A DNA stretch of 64,000 nt from Lachnospiraceae bacterium (GTDB taxonomy: Bacteria > Bacillota > Clostridia > Lachnospirales > Lachnospiraceae). Of this stretch, positions 8,851 to 17,476 are shown one piece after another; position 1 is the stretch's first letter; each line of letters begins with the position of its first letter. Below the pieces are notes generated by a model. The model saw only the letters and a program-made list of their open reading frames with translations. It ran no database searches and had not been told where the DNA came from. The stretch covers positions 1 to 64,000 of the forward strand of contig JAFXFO010000011.1 in assembly GCA_017520425.1 (NCBI GenBank), read 5' to 3'. A program made the translations under genes and the position numbers.

Positions 8851-10683
8851 TTATTCCTTCTGCGCATTATACAGGGTACTGTAGAATCCGCCTAAATTTA
8901 TCAGTTCCTCATGGTTGCCCTTCTCCGTAATCTTACCCTGTTGAAGCACCAGGATGCAGTCCGCATTCTGAATGGTGGACAGACGGTGAGCGATAACAAA
9001 ACAGGTACGATTCTTCATGAGCTCGTTCATAGCCTCTTGTATCTTCATCTCCGTGCGGGAGTCTACGTTAGAGGTAGCTTCATCCAAAATCAACATGGGT
9101 GAATCGGAAAGCAGGGCTCTGGCAATGGTAATCAGCTGGCGCTGACCCTTGGAAATATTGATACCCTCGTCGGAAAGGATGGTATCATAGCCCTCCGGCA
9201 AATGCTCGATGTAGGAATCGATTCGTGCTGCCTTTGCTGCCGCCTTGACCTCCTCCATGGTAGCATTTTCCTTGCCGTAGCGGATGTTTTCATAGATACT
9301 GCCCTGGAACAGCCAGGTATCCTGAAGCACCATGGTATAAGCCTTTCGCAGGTCTTCTCGCTTTACATTGCAAATCTCCTTGCCATCCACGGTGATAGTA
9401 CCGCTGTTCACATCATAAAAACGCATCAACAGGTTGATGATAGTGGTTTTGCCCGCACCGGTGGGTCCTACGATGGCTATGGTCTGCCCCGGATTTACAT
9501 CCACGGAAATATCCTGCAAAATCTTTTTCTCCGGTACATATCCGAAATCCACATGGCGGAAAATCACTTCACCTTCCACGTTATTTAAGGGTAATGCATT
9601 TTCCACATCTGCCGGCTCAGGTCCCTCATCAATGATGCGGAACACTCTCTCCGCTGCGGAGAAAGCTGACTGGAACTCGTGGATAATATTGGCAAACTCA
9701 TTGATGGGTCCCGCAAACTTTCTGGAATACTGTACAAACTGTGCCACACCACCCAGGGAAATAAAGAACAGGGAGGTTTCCGCCACGGTTCCGTTCTGGG
9801 AGAACATATACAAAATACCACCCAGAATCATGACCAGGGAAATGGACAGGTTGTTGATAAAGTTGACGGAAGGTCCCATGGTAGCACTGTAGTATTCTGC
9901 TGCATAGTAGGCATCCATGGCCTCCGTATTACGCTTGTTAAATCGTTCGCCGATGACCTCCTCACGGCCGTAAGCGGCTATGGTCCGACATCCGGAAAGC
10001 ATTTCCTCCGCATAACCGTTCAGCTCACCCAGCTTCTGGGAACGCTTGGAAAACAGAGGGCGCACCTTCTTGGAACGATATCTGGTAAACAATATGGATA
10101 TGGGCACGGTAATCACAAACACCGCAATCATGGGCTTACTGATTTGCCACATGAAAATCAGGGAACCAAGTACCGTATAAATACTGGTCATAACCTGCAC
10201 CAAATCATGGGACAGGGAGCTGTTCACCGTATCAATGTCATAGGAGATACGGCTGATAATATCTCCCACCGGATGGGTATCGAAATAATTCACCGGCAGG
10301 GTGGTCAGCTTTTCAAACAGCTGCTTCCGCATGGTATATACGATTCTCTGACTTAAATGAATCATCAGAACTGCCATAGCGTAAGCTAAAATAGCTGAGC
10401 CAATATAACAAATCAACATTTTTCCTACATTTAATTTGACTGCCTCAAAATCCACTCCCTGGGAACCGGACATGGCGTCGATGGCCTCACCGGAATACAT
10501 GGGTCCCAAAAGGGACAGCTGGTTAGACAGTAAGGTCAGGGCAATAGCTACCAGAAACAGGGGCCACTGCTGCATAATATATTCCCCCAGACGTAATAAC
10601 ACGTCCTTGGTTCGTTTCTTACCCAGCTTTCCTCCCTGAGCGTGCTTGTTGGGGTTATTTTCCATTCTGGGATCTCTTCCCAT
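8851..10683 (-). CDS. ABC exporter half-transporter (canonical Walker B subunit)
   Basis: 610-residue type IV ABC exporter with six membrane helices and a C-terminal nucleotide-binding domain. Walker A is GPTGAGKT and Walker B is MLILDEATS with the catalytic Glu. The signature is unusual (NISKGQRQL instead of LSGGQ). ATG 10683 follows AGAGGAAAT, 7 bp after the stop of the partner gene; an upstream reading-frame extension overlaps that gene and is unlikely. The non-standard signature here completes the degenerate site, while the partner supplies a standard signature, as in BmrCD/TM287-288-type heterodimers. Substrate unknown, possibly a drug or lipid. Confidence 0.92.
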   Translation of the reverse strand: MGRDPRMENNPNKHAQGGKLGKKRTKDVLLRLGEYIMQQWPLFLVAIALTLLSNQLSLLGPMYSGEAIDAMSGSQGVDFEAVKLNVGKMLICYIGSAILAYAMAVLMIHLSQRIVYTMRKQLFEKLTTLPVNYFDTHPVGDIISRISYDIDTVNSSLSHDLVQVMTSIYTVLGSLIFMWQISKPMIAVFVITVPISILFTRYRSKKVRPLFSKRSQKLGELNGYAEEMLSGCRTIAAYGREEVIGERFNKRNTEAMDAYYAAEYYSATMGPSVNFINNLSISLVMILGGILYMFSQNGTVAETSLFFISLGGVAQFVQYSRKFAGPINEFANIIHEFQSAFSAAERVFRIIDEGPEPADVENALPLNNVEGEVIFRHVDFGYVPEKKILQDISVDVNPGQTIAIVGPTGAGKTTIINLLMRFYDVNSGTITVDGKEICNVKREDLRKAYTMVLQDTWLFQGSIYENIRYGKENATMEEVKAAAKAARIDSYIEHLPEGYDTILSDEGINISKGQRQLITIARALLSDSPMLILDEATSNVDSRTEMKIQEAMNELMKNRTCFVIAHRLSTIQNADCILVLQQGKITEKGNHEELINLGGFYSTLYNAQKE

Positions 10684-10690
10684 ATTTCCT

Positions 10691-12415
10691 CTACTCAACG
10701 AAAGCACCTCCCATCTGTGAATCACTGATTTCCTTATATTCCGGACAGGTCTCCAAAAGCTCCTCGTGGGTGCCCTTTCCGATGATTTTTCCCTCATCCA
10801 GCACCAGGATCAGATCACAATTCTTTAAGGAGCTGACACGCTGCGCCACAGTGATGATGGTGGTATCCTTCATATGTTCATTCAATGCCTTACGTAAGTT
10901 GGCATCGGTCTTGTAATCCAGTGCAGAAGAGCTGTCGTCCAATATAAGAATCTCCGGAGCTCCTGCAATGGCGCGGGCAATCAAAAGTCGCTGCTTCTGT
11001 CCGCCGGAAATATTGGTGGCCTTCGAAGAAAGCATATGCTCATACCCATCCTTAAAAGAAGTAATAAAGTCGTGAGCCTGAGCCACCTTAGCCGCCTGTT
11101 CTACCTGATCTCTGCTTAAATCCCTGCCGAAACGGATATTTTCAAAAATGGTGTCCGCATAGAGGAAATCATACTGCATGGCCGTACCGAACATGGCACA
11201 AAATTCCTCTGAAGGGATGGTACGGATATCTCTTCCTTTTATGTAAATGGCGCCTTCGCTTACATCGTAAAAACGTAGCAAAAGCTTCACCAATGTGGAC
11301 TTACCGCTACCGGTGGCACCGATGATACCAAGCGTACCGCCCTTGGGCAGCTCCAAGGAAACATCCTCTAAATTATTTAACTTTCCTAAATAGGAAAAAT
11401 CTACGTTATCAAAAAGGATATGGGCTGCTGTGTTACAAGGGGGATAATCCTTCTCATCCTGCACCACCAAATCCTCCGGTGCATCCATAACCTCTGCAAT
11501 ACGATTGGCAGAAGCGGCACTCTTGGTAAACATAACAAACATACGTGACATAACCATCATGGCCATGGAAATCAGGGTAAAATACTGCATAAAAGCGATA
11601 ACCGTTTCCGGGTCGGACTTATGCCCTGCCACACGGGAAGCACTTAAAGCCACTACCGCCACGATACCACTGTTCATCAGCAGGGTCATCACAGGATTTA
11701 CGGAACCCATGATAATACCCGCTCTTTTCTCATCCTTTACCAAAGACTGATTCACTTCATTATATCGTCTGTGCTCATAATCCGTCTTAGACAGCGCCTT
11801 AATCACGCGGATGCCCTGTACGTCCTCACGTACCACACGGACCATTTTGTCCACGGACTGCTGCACCTTAGTGTACAGCGGCACACCCTTACGGGAGATA
11901 AAATAGATGATACCAAAAATAATGGGCATGGTAATCAGCATAACCATACTCAGATACCAGTCCATAATCATGGTAATCACCGCACCACCAATCAGCAATA
12001 TGGGAGCACGCACACCCATTCTTTGCATCATAGCCACAAAGTTATGAATGTTGTAGGTATCCGTGGTAATACGGGATTCCAGAGAAGGAATGGTGAATCG
12101 ATCCACCTGCGCCGGTGAAAGTTGCAGCATTCTGGCAAACAAAGCCTTTCGCACCTTTTCCGAAAAATCCCTGGCCACCTTGGAGGCCATACGATTGGCC
12201 ACCACATTAAACAAGCAGGCAAAGCCCGCACAAGCCACCATCAAAAGTCCCCAGTATACCACATCCTGAATCTTTCCGTTCAATACTACATTCTCCAGAA
12301 TATGACTAAGGATATAGGGCAAAAACAGCTCCACCACGGTTCCTAAGACCTTGATGGTAAATCCGAAGGACATCCTCTTCGCAAAGGGTTTTAAATACTT
12401 TAGAATAAACTTCAT
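10691..12415 (-). CDS. ABC exporter half-transporter (degenerate Walker B subunit)
   Basis: 574-residue type IV ABC exporter with six membrane helices and a nucleotide-binding domain. Walker A is GATGSGKS and the signature ISGGQKQR is standard, but Walker B reads LILDDSSSALD, with Asp in place of the catalytic Glu. This is the pattern of the inactive site in heterodimeric multidrug exporters. ATG 12415 follows AAGAGGAACCGG. It is first in the operon and is followed at 7 bp by its partner, then the xylanase gene. The pair should act as one membrane complex. Confidence 0.92.
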   Translation of the reverse strand: MKFILKYLKPFAKRMSFGFTIKVLGTVVELFLPYILSHILENVVLNGKIQDVVYWGLLMVACAGFACLFNVVANRMASKVARDFSEKVRKALFARMLQLSPAQVDRFTIPSLESRITTDTYNIHNFVAMMQRMGVRAPILLIGGAVITMIMDWYLSMVMLITMPIIFGIIYFISRKGVPLYTKVQQSVDKMVRVVREDVQGIRVIKALSKTDYEHRRYNEVNQSLVKDEKRAGIIMGSVNPVMTLLMNSGIVAVVALSASRVAGHKSDPETVIAFMQYFTLISMAMMVMSRMFVMFTKSAASANRIAEVMDAPEDLVVQDEKDYPPCNTAAHILFDNVDFSYLGKLNNLEDVSLELPKGGTLGIIGATGSGKSTLVKLLLRFYDVSEGAIYIKGRDIRTIPSEEFCAMFGTAMQYDFLYADTIFENIRFGRDLSRDQVEQAAKVAQAHDFITSFKDGYEHMLSSKATNISGGQKQRLLIARAIAGAPEILILDDSSSALDYKTDANLRKALNEHMKDTTIITVAQRVSSLKNCDLILVLDEGKIIGKGTHEELLETCPEYKEISDSQMGGAFVE

Positions 12416-12546
12416 ATCCGGTTCCTCTTACACATTAAATCAATCTACACAATATGAAAATTTTACTCCTCACCTTTTTTTATGTCAAGGGCACCTACTT
12501 GAAGATTCCATATTTTCGTGAAACACTGCTTATAAACCATCCATTC

Positions 12547-12618
12547 TTTAAGATTTGTTTAAGGTCATTTTAAGATTTTTGGTAGTCCATTGACAGGGCT
12601 TATCTCCCATATTAGGCT
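12547..12618 (+). promoter_or_regulatory. TTTAAG triple direct repeat and promoter of the FtsX-type ABC operon
   Basis: Three exact TTTAAG copies start at 12547, 12558 and 12569, exactly 11 bp apart. They are followed 15 bp later by TTGACA (12590-12595), a 17-bp spacer and a weak TAGGCT -10 (12613-12618). Direct hexamers at 11-bp period just upstream of a -35 are the usual binding pattern of OmpR/PhoB-family response regulators. A weak -10 fits an activated promoter. The nearest such regulator in the window is at 22122-22814; a link is inference. Confidence 0.65.
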
Positions 12619-12658
12619 GAGGATATCACACGAGAAATCTGTAAAAGGGGAGAATACC

Positions 12659-13798
12659 ATGAAATATGTTTTTAAGAATCTGAAGAACTTTGCCAAACAG
12701 GAGAAAGTGATTTTTATCGTACTTATCGTTTGTATTATTACATCATCCTTTGTTATGAACTTTTCTTATGGTCTTTATATAAACTACAAAACATCTCTTT
12801 ATGAAAGCATTGAAGAACTAAAAGACATCTATCTTGATATAACTGAAAATGAAACACTTACCAAAGGGGAATTTCGTCAGTTTTTAGAAGCAATTGATGA
12901 CGAGACACATGATAAAATCAACTTAATCTATGCCGAATCTGACCTGACCAAACACGGATATAATGATGAATCCTATGCCTTTTTTCCCATGCGTTTTGAC
13001 ATAAATAAAGGAAAATATTGCACTTCCGATTACATTAAAGACCTATGGGAAAGTAAAAAACTCCTTAAGCGTGGTGAATTTATAAGCAATGTCGATGAAG
13101 AGACAGGTGCCTATTCTGCCATGGTATCCGAAGACGAGCATGGTGATAAATCCATCGGAGATACGGTAGATTTTTTAGGACATACCTATAAAATTGTTGG
13201 TATTTACAGAGCAGGAAGTTTTACTCCGCTTGTACCCTTCTTGACCGTTCCGGATGAAATTGAAATTGTTAGGTGCTGCTTTACTTTTCCTGAGTTTATT
13301 ACTCGTCAATCATATGAAGACTTAATTCGTGCAGCTAATGAAACCATTCCTAACAAGCTGATTTTTCCTGAACTTCAACTACCGGATGATGATGTATTCT
13401 CCTTGTACCGGAACATTATTCTGATTTCCGTGATGGTAGCTCTTGTTTCGGTCATGAATTTTGCCATGCTGTATCTGTTTGTGATTCGCAAACGAAGAAA
13501 TGCTCTGGCTGTTATGCGACTTTGCGGTGCCCGGAAATTGCAGGTAGTAAAGCTGTACCTGTCAGAATGTATTGTGATAACCATTCCCATGTTTTTCTTG
13601 GGTACACTGACCTTTCACATCCTGCTGAACATGGTTTTTGCTAAGATTTTCCCATATATGAAGGAATCCTACAGCCTTACCGTATACGTACTGATTTTTA
13701 TCACCTATCTGCTGGCGATGATGCTTGTATTGGGAATCATCATCCGAAAAAACACTTGCGCTAATGTGAAGGAATACCTTTTGGAGGGTAATATATGA
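12659..13798 (+). CDS. FtsX-type ABC transporter permease (first)
   Basis: 379-residue permease starting MKYVFKNLKNFAKQEK with one N-terminal membrane helix, a large extracytoplasmic domain (about residues 40-250) and three C-terminal helices. This is the MacB/FtsX layout. ATG 12659 follows AAAAGGGGAGA; a longer frame from 12590 would overlap the promoter. The second permease begins in its last codons (ATGA overlap), and the ATPase follows. Such systems in Firmicutes often export or resist antimicrobial peptides, or act in the cell envelope. Confidence 0.85.
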   Translation: MKYVFKNLKNFAKQEKVIFIVLIVCIITSSFVMNFSYGLYINYKTSLYESIEELKDIYLDITENETLTKGEFRQFLEAIDDETHDKINLIYAESDLTKHGYNDESYAFFPMRFDINKGKYCTSDYIKDLWESKKLLKRGEFISNVDEETGAYSAMVSEDEHGDKSIGDTVDFLGHTYKIVGIYRAGSFTPLVPFLTVPDEIEIVRCCFTFPEFITRQSYEDLIRAANETIPNKLIFPELQLPDDDVFSLYRNIILISVMVALVSVMNFAMLYLFVIRKRRNALAVMRLCGARKLQVVKLYLSECIVITIPMFFLGTLTFHILLNMVFAKIFPYMKESYSLTVYVLIFITYLLAMMLVLGIIIRKNTCANVKEYLLEGNI

Positions 13799-15045
13799 CA
13801 CTATTTAAGTATGCGATTAAAAATTTTAAAAAGGAGCCTGTGGTAAATATTCTAACCATTTTACAGCTTACTGCCGTGATTGTGATTGTGGTTATCATGA
13901 CTTCCTCCGTGCTCATCCGTTATCGGTATTATGCACCATTTAAGGACATTTTACAATCAAATGGTATATTTTGTGATTTTTCGCTACCGGCTAACTATGA
14001 TGAGCAAAAACTACAAGACCCTTTTAAATACATAGCTGATGATGAAATCAAAAATCTGATTCCTTATGTAGAAGATGTAGTTTCCTGCAACTTTGGTCCC
14101 TGCTGGTTTGTTGATGAAAATCAATTCCCTTTGGATTTCAATTTTTCATCTCTCTTCTATGATAACGATATGATTGAACGATATGAACCGGAGATCGCAC
14201 AAGGGCGCTGGCTACAAACCAGCACAGAAGCCGACTGTATCGAATGCATCATTTCTGAAAACAACCATGGCTTAAAGGTGGGTGATAAAGTAAAGATAGC
14301 TTTTACCGCATTTGAAGAAAAAGATTTATTTCAAGAAGTTCTTATTGTTGGTATGCTGACGGAACGTACCAAAATCATTGGCTATCAGCAAAATAGAGGA
14401 ACTATGGGAAATCCCGATATTACCACCCTTTACGGTGGCGGTATTTTCAATGCGGAAGAAGATCTTTTAATTTTATTATCCTCTGACTACCTTTCCGAGC
14501 ATACCACCGTTATACAAGGCATGTTTGGCCCCGCCCTTATCACCTTCAAAGAAGGAACCTCAGCCGAACAAATAAAACAGGCCAGAACGCAGCTTAGCGA
14601 TTATAACGCTATCATTTCCTATTCGTTTTCGGATATGAATAAAAACAGCCGGGCTTATGTATTTGAACAGGTGAAAAATCTTCTGCCCATCATTATCGTA
14701 CTGGTGGTCATGACGGTGGTTAGCGGTGTCAGTAGCTCTGCTTTGTCCACACGGCGTGAGCTGAAAAGCTTCGCAGTGCTTTATATCACGGGCCTTCGCT
14801 GGAAACAATGCGCCCTCATAAGCCTGCTGCACTCGCTGATTATAGCGGCTTCTGCTCTTGTGTTGTCAGGGGTTTGTATTTGGGTCCTGAAGCTGGTAGA
14901 AATTGATGTGGGTATATTACTTATTTTGCAATGGGAAACCATATTATGTGTAGCTGCAATCATCGGCTTCTTCGTGCTGATGTCCCTGCTGATGCCCCTC
15001 CTTATGCTGTCCCAAAACACTCCCAAACAAATATTAACGAGGTGA
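13795..15045 (+). CDS. FtsX-type ABC transporter permease (second)
   Basis: 416-residue permease with an N-terminal helix (about residues 17-40), an extracytoplasmic domain and three C-terminal helices, the last ending in a charged tail. It overlaps the upstream permease by 4 bp with GGAGGG ahead of the ATG, so translation is coupled. With its neighbour it forms the membrane part of a MacB/LolCDE-like transporter. It is a distinct sequence, not a copy of the first permease. Confidence 0.85.
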   Translation: MTLFKYAIKNFKKEPVVNILTILQLTAVIVIVVIMTSSVLIRYRYYAPFKDILQSNGIFCDFSLPANYDEQKLQDPFKYIADDEIKNLIPYVEDVVSCNFGPCWFVDENQFPLDFNFSSLFYDNDMIERYEPEIAQGRWLQTSTEADCIECIISENNHGLKVGDKVKIAFTAFEEKDLFQEVLIVGMLTERTKIIGYQQNRGTMGNPDITTLYGGGIFNAEEDLLILLSSDYLSEHTTVIQGMFGPALITFKEGTSAEQIKQARTQLSDYNAIISYSFSDMNKNSRAYVFEQVKNLLPIIIVLVVMTVVSGVSSSALSTRRELKSFAVLYITGLRWKQCALISLLHSLIIAASALVLSGVCIWVLKLVEIDVGILLILQWETILCVAAIIGFFVLMSLLMPLLMLSQNTPKQILTR

Positions 15046-15051
15046 TAAACT

Positions 15052-15732
15052 ATGATTAAGCTGAATAACATTCATAAAATTTATAATGCCGGAAAACCCA
15101 ATGAATTAGAAGCACTGAAGGGTGTTTCCCTGGAAATCAAGGATGGCGAGCTGGTGGCTATCATAGGCAAATCCGGTGCCGGCAAGTCCACCCTTTTGCA
15201 TACCCTTGCCTGCATCGATGGCTTTGATGAAGGAGAATATTATATCGATGAGCAGAAAATACAGTATCTTTCCGAAAAAGAATATGCTAAAATCAGAAAT
15301 GAAAAAATCGGAATCGTAATGCAGGACTTTGCCTTAATCGATGATTTCACCGTGCTGGAAAATGTGATGCTTCCCTTGGACTTCGCCTCCAAAAAGAAAG
15401 CAAATCCCAAGCAGTCGGCTACCGAAGCACTGCAATCCGTGGCCATGGAAACTATGTTGCATTCTTATGCAAGTAAGCTTTCCGGCGGTCAGAAACAGCG
15501 TGTTGCCATTGCCAGGGCTATCGTGAATGAGCCCGGTATCCTTCTGGCAGATGAACCCACTGGTGCCCTTGACAGCAAAACCGCTTCAGAAATTATGGAT
15601 GTATTCAAAGCCCTGAATGCCAAAGGTAAAACCGTCATTATCGTCACCCATGATCCGGGGATAGCCGGACAGTGCCGAAGAATCATTGAGATTGCGGACG
15701 GTGTGATTGTTTCCGACCAAACCAATGAATAA
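15052..15732 (+). CDS. ABC transporter ATP-binding protein (MacB/LolD type)
   Basis: 226-residue cytoplasmic ATPase that powers the two upstream permeases. Walker A GKSGAGKST, signature LSGGQKQR, Walker B ILLADEPTGALD and the switch His in IIVTHD are all present. Members of this subfamily (LolD, FtsE, BceA) are this size. It begins 6 bp after the second permease, with AGGTGATAAACT ahead of the ATG. Confidence 0.93.
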   Translation: MIKLNNIHKIYNAGKPNELEALKGVSLEIKDGELVAIIGKSGAGKSTLLHTLACIDGFDEGEYYIDEQKIQYLSEKEYAKIRNEKIGIVMQDFALIDDFTVLENVMLPLDFASKKKANPKQSATEALQSVAMETMLHSYASKLSGGQKQRVAIARAIVNEPGILLADEPTGALDSKTASEIMDVFKALNAKGKTVIIVTHDPGIAGQCRRIIEIADGVIVSDQTNE

Positions 15733-15752
15733 ATCCACAATGGAGAAAACGG

Positions 15753-16643
15753 ATGAACCGAACCCTCACCTACCCCATAACTTCACAGGACGCCGGCCAA
15801 AGCATTGAGCAATTCTTACGTGCAAAGGGCTACTCTACCCAGTGCATCAAGGAATTAAAAAAGCAATGGGGAAGCATCCTAATAGACGGCACGCCCCAAT
15901 ATATGAGGGTCGCTTTACAGGAAGGCAGCACCCTGACCGTGCAGATTCAGGAGGAGAGCTCTTCCGAAAAGATTCCTCCCGTAGAACTGCCTCTGGATAT
16001 TGTTTATGAGGATGAGGATTTGCTTGTGGTAAACAAGCCTGCCGACATGCCCATACACCCTTCCTTAAATAATTATGAGAACTCTCTGGCCAATGCCCTG
16101 GCCTGGTACTTTGCCAAGCAGGACAAGCCCTTTGTCTTCCGCTGTATCAATCGTCTGGACAGGGACACTTCGGGACTTACCATTGTGGCCAAGCATATGC
16201 TCAGTGCGGGGATTCTTTCCTCCATGGTGGTCAAGCGCTCCATTCATCGGGAATATCTGGCCATTGTGCGGGGACAGGTTACTCCTGAAAGGGGTACCAT
16301 CGACGCCCCCATCGGTCGTAAGGGGGACTCCATCATCGAAAGGCAGATTGATTATGTGGGCGGCGAGCGGGCAGTTACCCATTACGCCCTGAAAGAATAT
16401 AAAAACGGGCACAGCCTGCTTTCCATTCACTTGGAAACAGGCCGCACCCATCAGATACGTGTTCATATGAAGCATATGGGCTTCCCCTTAATCGGGGACC
16501 ATCTTTACAATCCGGACATGGAATACATAACCCGTCAGGCACTGCACTCACATCGTCTGCAGTTTACCCATCCTATCACGGGAGAGTCCATGGACTTTAC
16601 GGCTCCCTTGCCGGAGGATATGAGGCAGGTATTGGAGCCTTAG
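15753..16643 (+). CDS. RluA family pseudouridine synthase with S4 domain
   Basis: Converts uridines to pseudouridine in rRNA or tRNA. The 296-residue product has an S4-like RNA-binding region (residues 15-80) and the catalytic motif INRLDRDTSGL with the active Asp, followed by the typical GRTHQIRVHMKHMGFPLIGD. It starts 20 bp after the ABC ATPase, so it may be read through from that operon. It ends tail-to-tail with the cyclophilin gene, the stops overlapping by 4 bp. The target position in RNA is unknown. Confidence 0.9.
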   Translation: MNRTLTYPITSQDAGQSIEQFLRAKGYSTQCIKELKKQWGSILIDGTPQYMRVALQEGSTLTVQIQEESSSEKIPPVELPLDIVYEDEDLLVVNKPADMPIHPSLNNYENSLANALAWYFAKQDKPFVFRCINRLDRDTSGLTIVAKHMLSAGILSSMVVKRSIHREYLAIVRGQVTPERGTIDAPIGRKGDSIIERQIDYVGGERAVTHYALKEYKNGHSLLSIHLETGRTHQIRVHMKHMGFPLIGDHLYNPDMEYITRQALHSHRLQFTHPITGESMDFTAPLPEDMRQVLEP

Positions 16644-17311
16644 TCCACTACCTCGATGGTTTCAATCACCGGACGGTTACCGGTAGGGATGATATAGTTG
16701 TAGTCACCACCCTTGGTATTTTCACAGATATCATCTACAATATCCATACCCTCGGTTACATACCCAAAGCAGGCATAAGCACCATCCAGGAAAATAGAAT
16801 CCTGATGTACGATGAAAAACTGTGAGCTGGCACTGTTGAAGTCCGTGGCACGAGCCATGGAAATAGCACCACGGGTATGGGACAGTTTATTCTTTACTCC
16901 GTTTTCTGTGAACTCACCTTTGATATTCTGGTCGGAACCGCCGTTACCGGTACCGGTGGGGTCACCGCCCTGCATCATAAAACCGTCTTTAATTCTGTGA
17001 AACACCAAGCCATCATAAAATCCTTCTTTTGCCAGATTCACAAAATTGGTAACTGTAATGGGTGCAGAGTCTGCATCCAGCTCTACCTTGATAGTTCCCT
17101 TGTCCTTAATCACGATATTCACATGATGCTTACCGGTAAGCAATCCATCTGCATTCTCTGCCGGTACAGCTTCCTTGCTTACTTCCTGACCATCTGCCTT
17201 GTCCGTATACTGTCCGGAGGTGGTGGTAGTTTTCTTCTCGCCACAACCTGCCAGTAATAAGGTCATCATGCATATGATTACAATTGCTTTTAATAATTTA
17301 CTCTTTCTCAT
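16640..17311 (-). CDS. Cyclophilin-type peptidyl-prolyl isomerase lipoprotein
   Basis: 223 residues. A lipoprotein signal ends LLLAGCGEKK near residue 23, followed by a Thr-rich linker and a cyclophilin domain (about 65-223) with VFHRIKDGFMMQGGDPTGTG and SQFFIVHQD motifs. It probably helps protein folding outside the cell membrane. Length and motifs are normal for Gram-positive surface cyclophilins. It is transcribed toward the RluA gene. Confidence 0.92.
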   Translation of the reverse strand: MRKSKLLKAIVIICMMTLLLAGCGEKKTTTTSGQYTDKADGQEVSKEAVPAENADGLLTGKHHVNIVIKDKGTIKVELDADSAPITVTNFVNLAKEGFYDGLVFHRIKDGFMMQGGDPTGTGNGGSDQNIKGEFTENGVKNKLSHTRGAISMARATDFNSASSQFFIVHQDSIFLDGAYACFGYVTEGMDIVDDICENTKGGDYNYIIPTGNRPVIETIEVVD

Positions 17312-17476
17312 AGTTACTCCTCATTTTTTAAATTCTAAAGCAAGGATCTCAACGGGTAAAAATTTCTACAGCCGACATATTATCAAGTTCTTTCAATCCT
17401 TCCTTACATTCTTTACAAACACTGGTTTTCTCTCCCTCATTTGTTTTTTGCACATCGGCAGTATAAATATAACACC

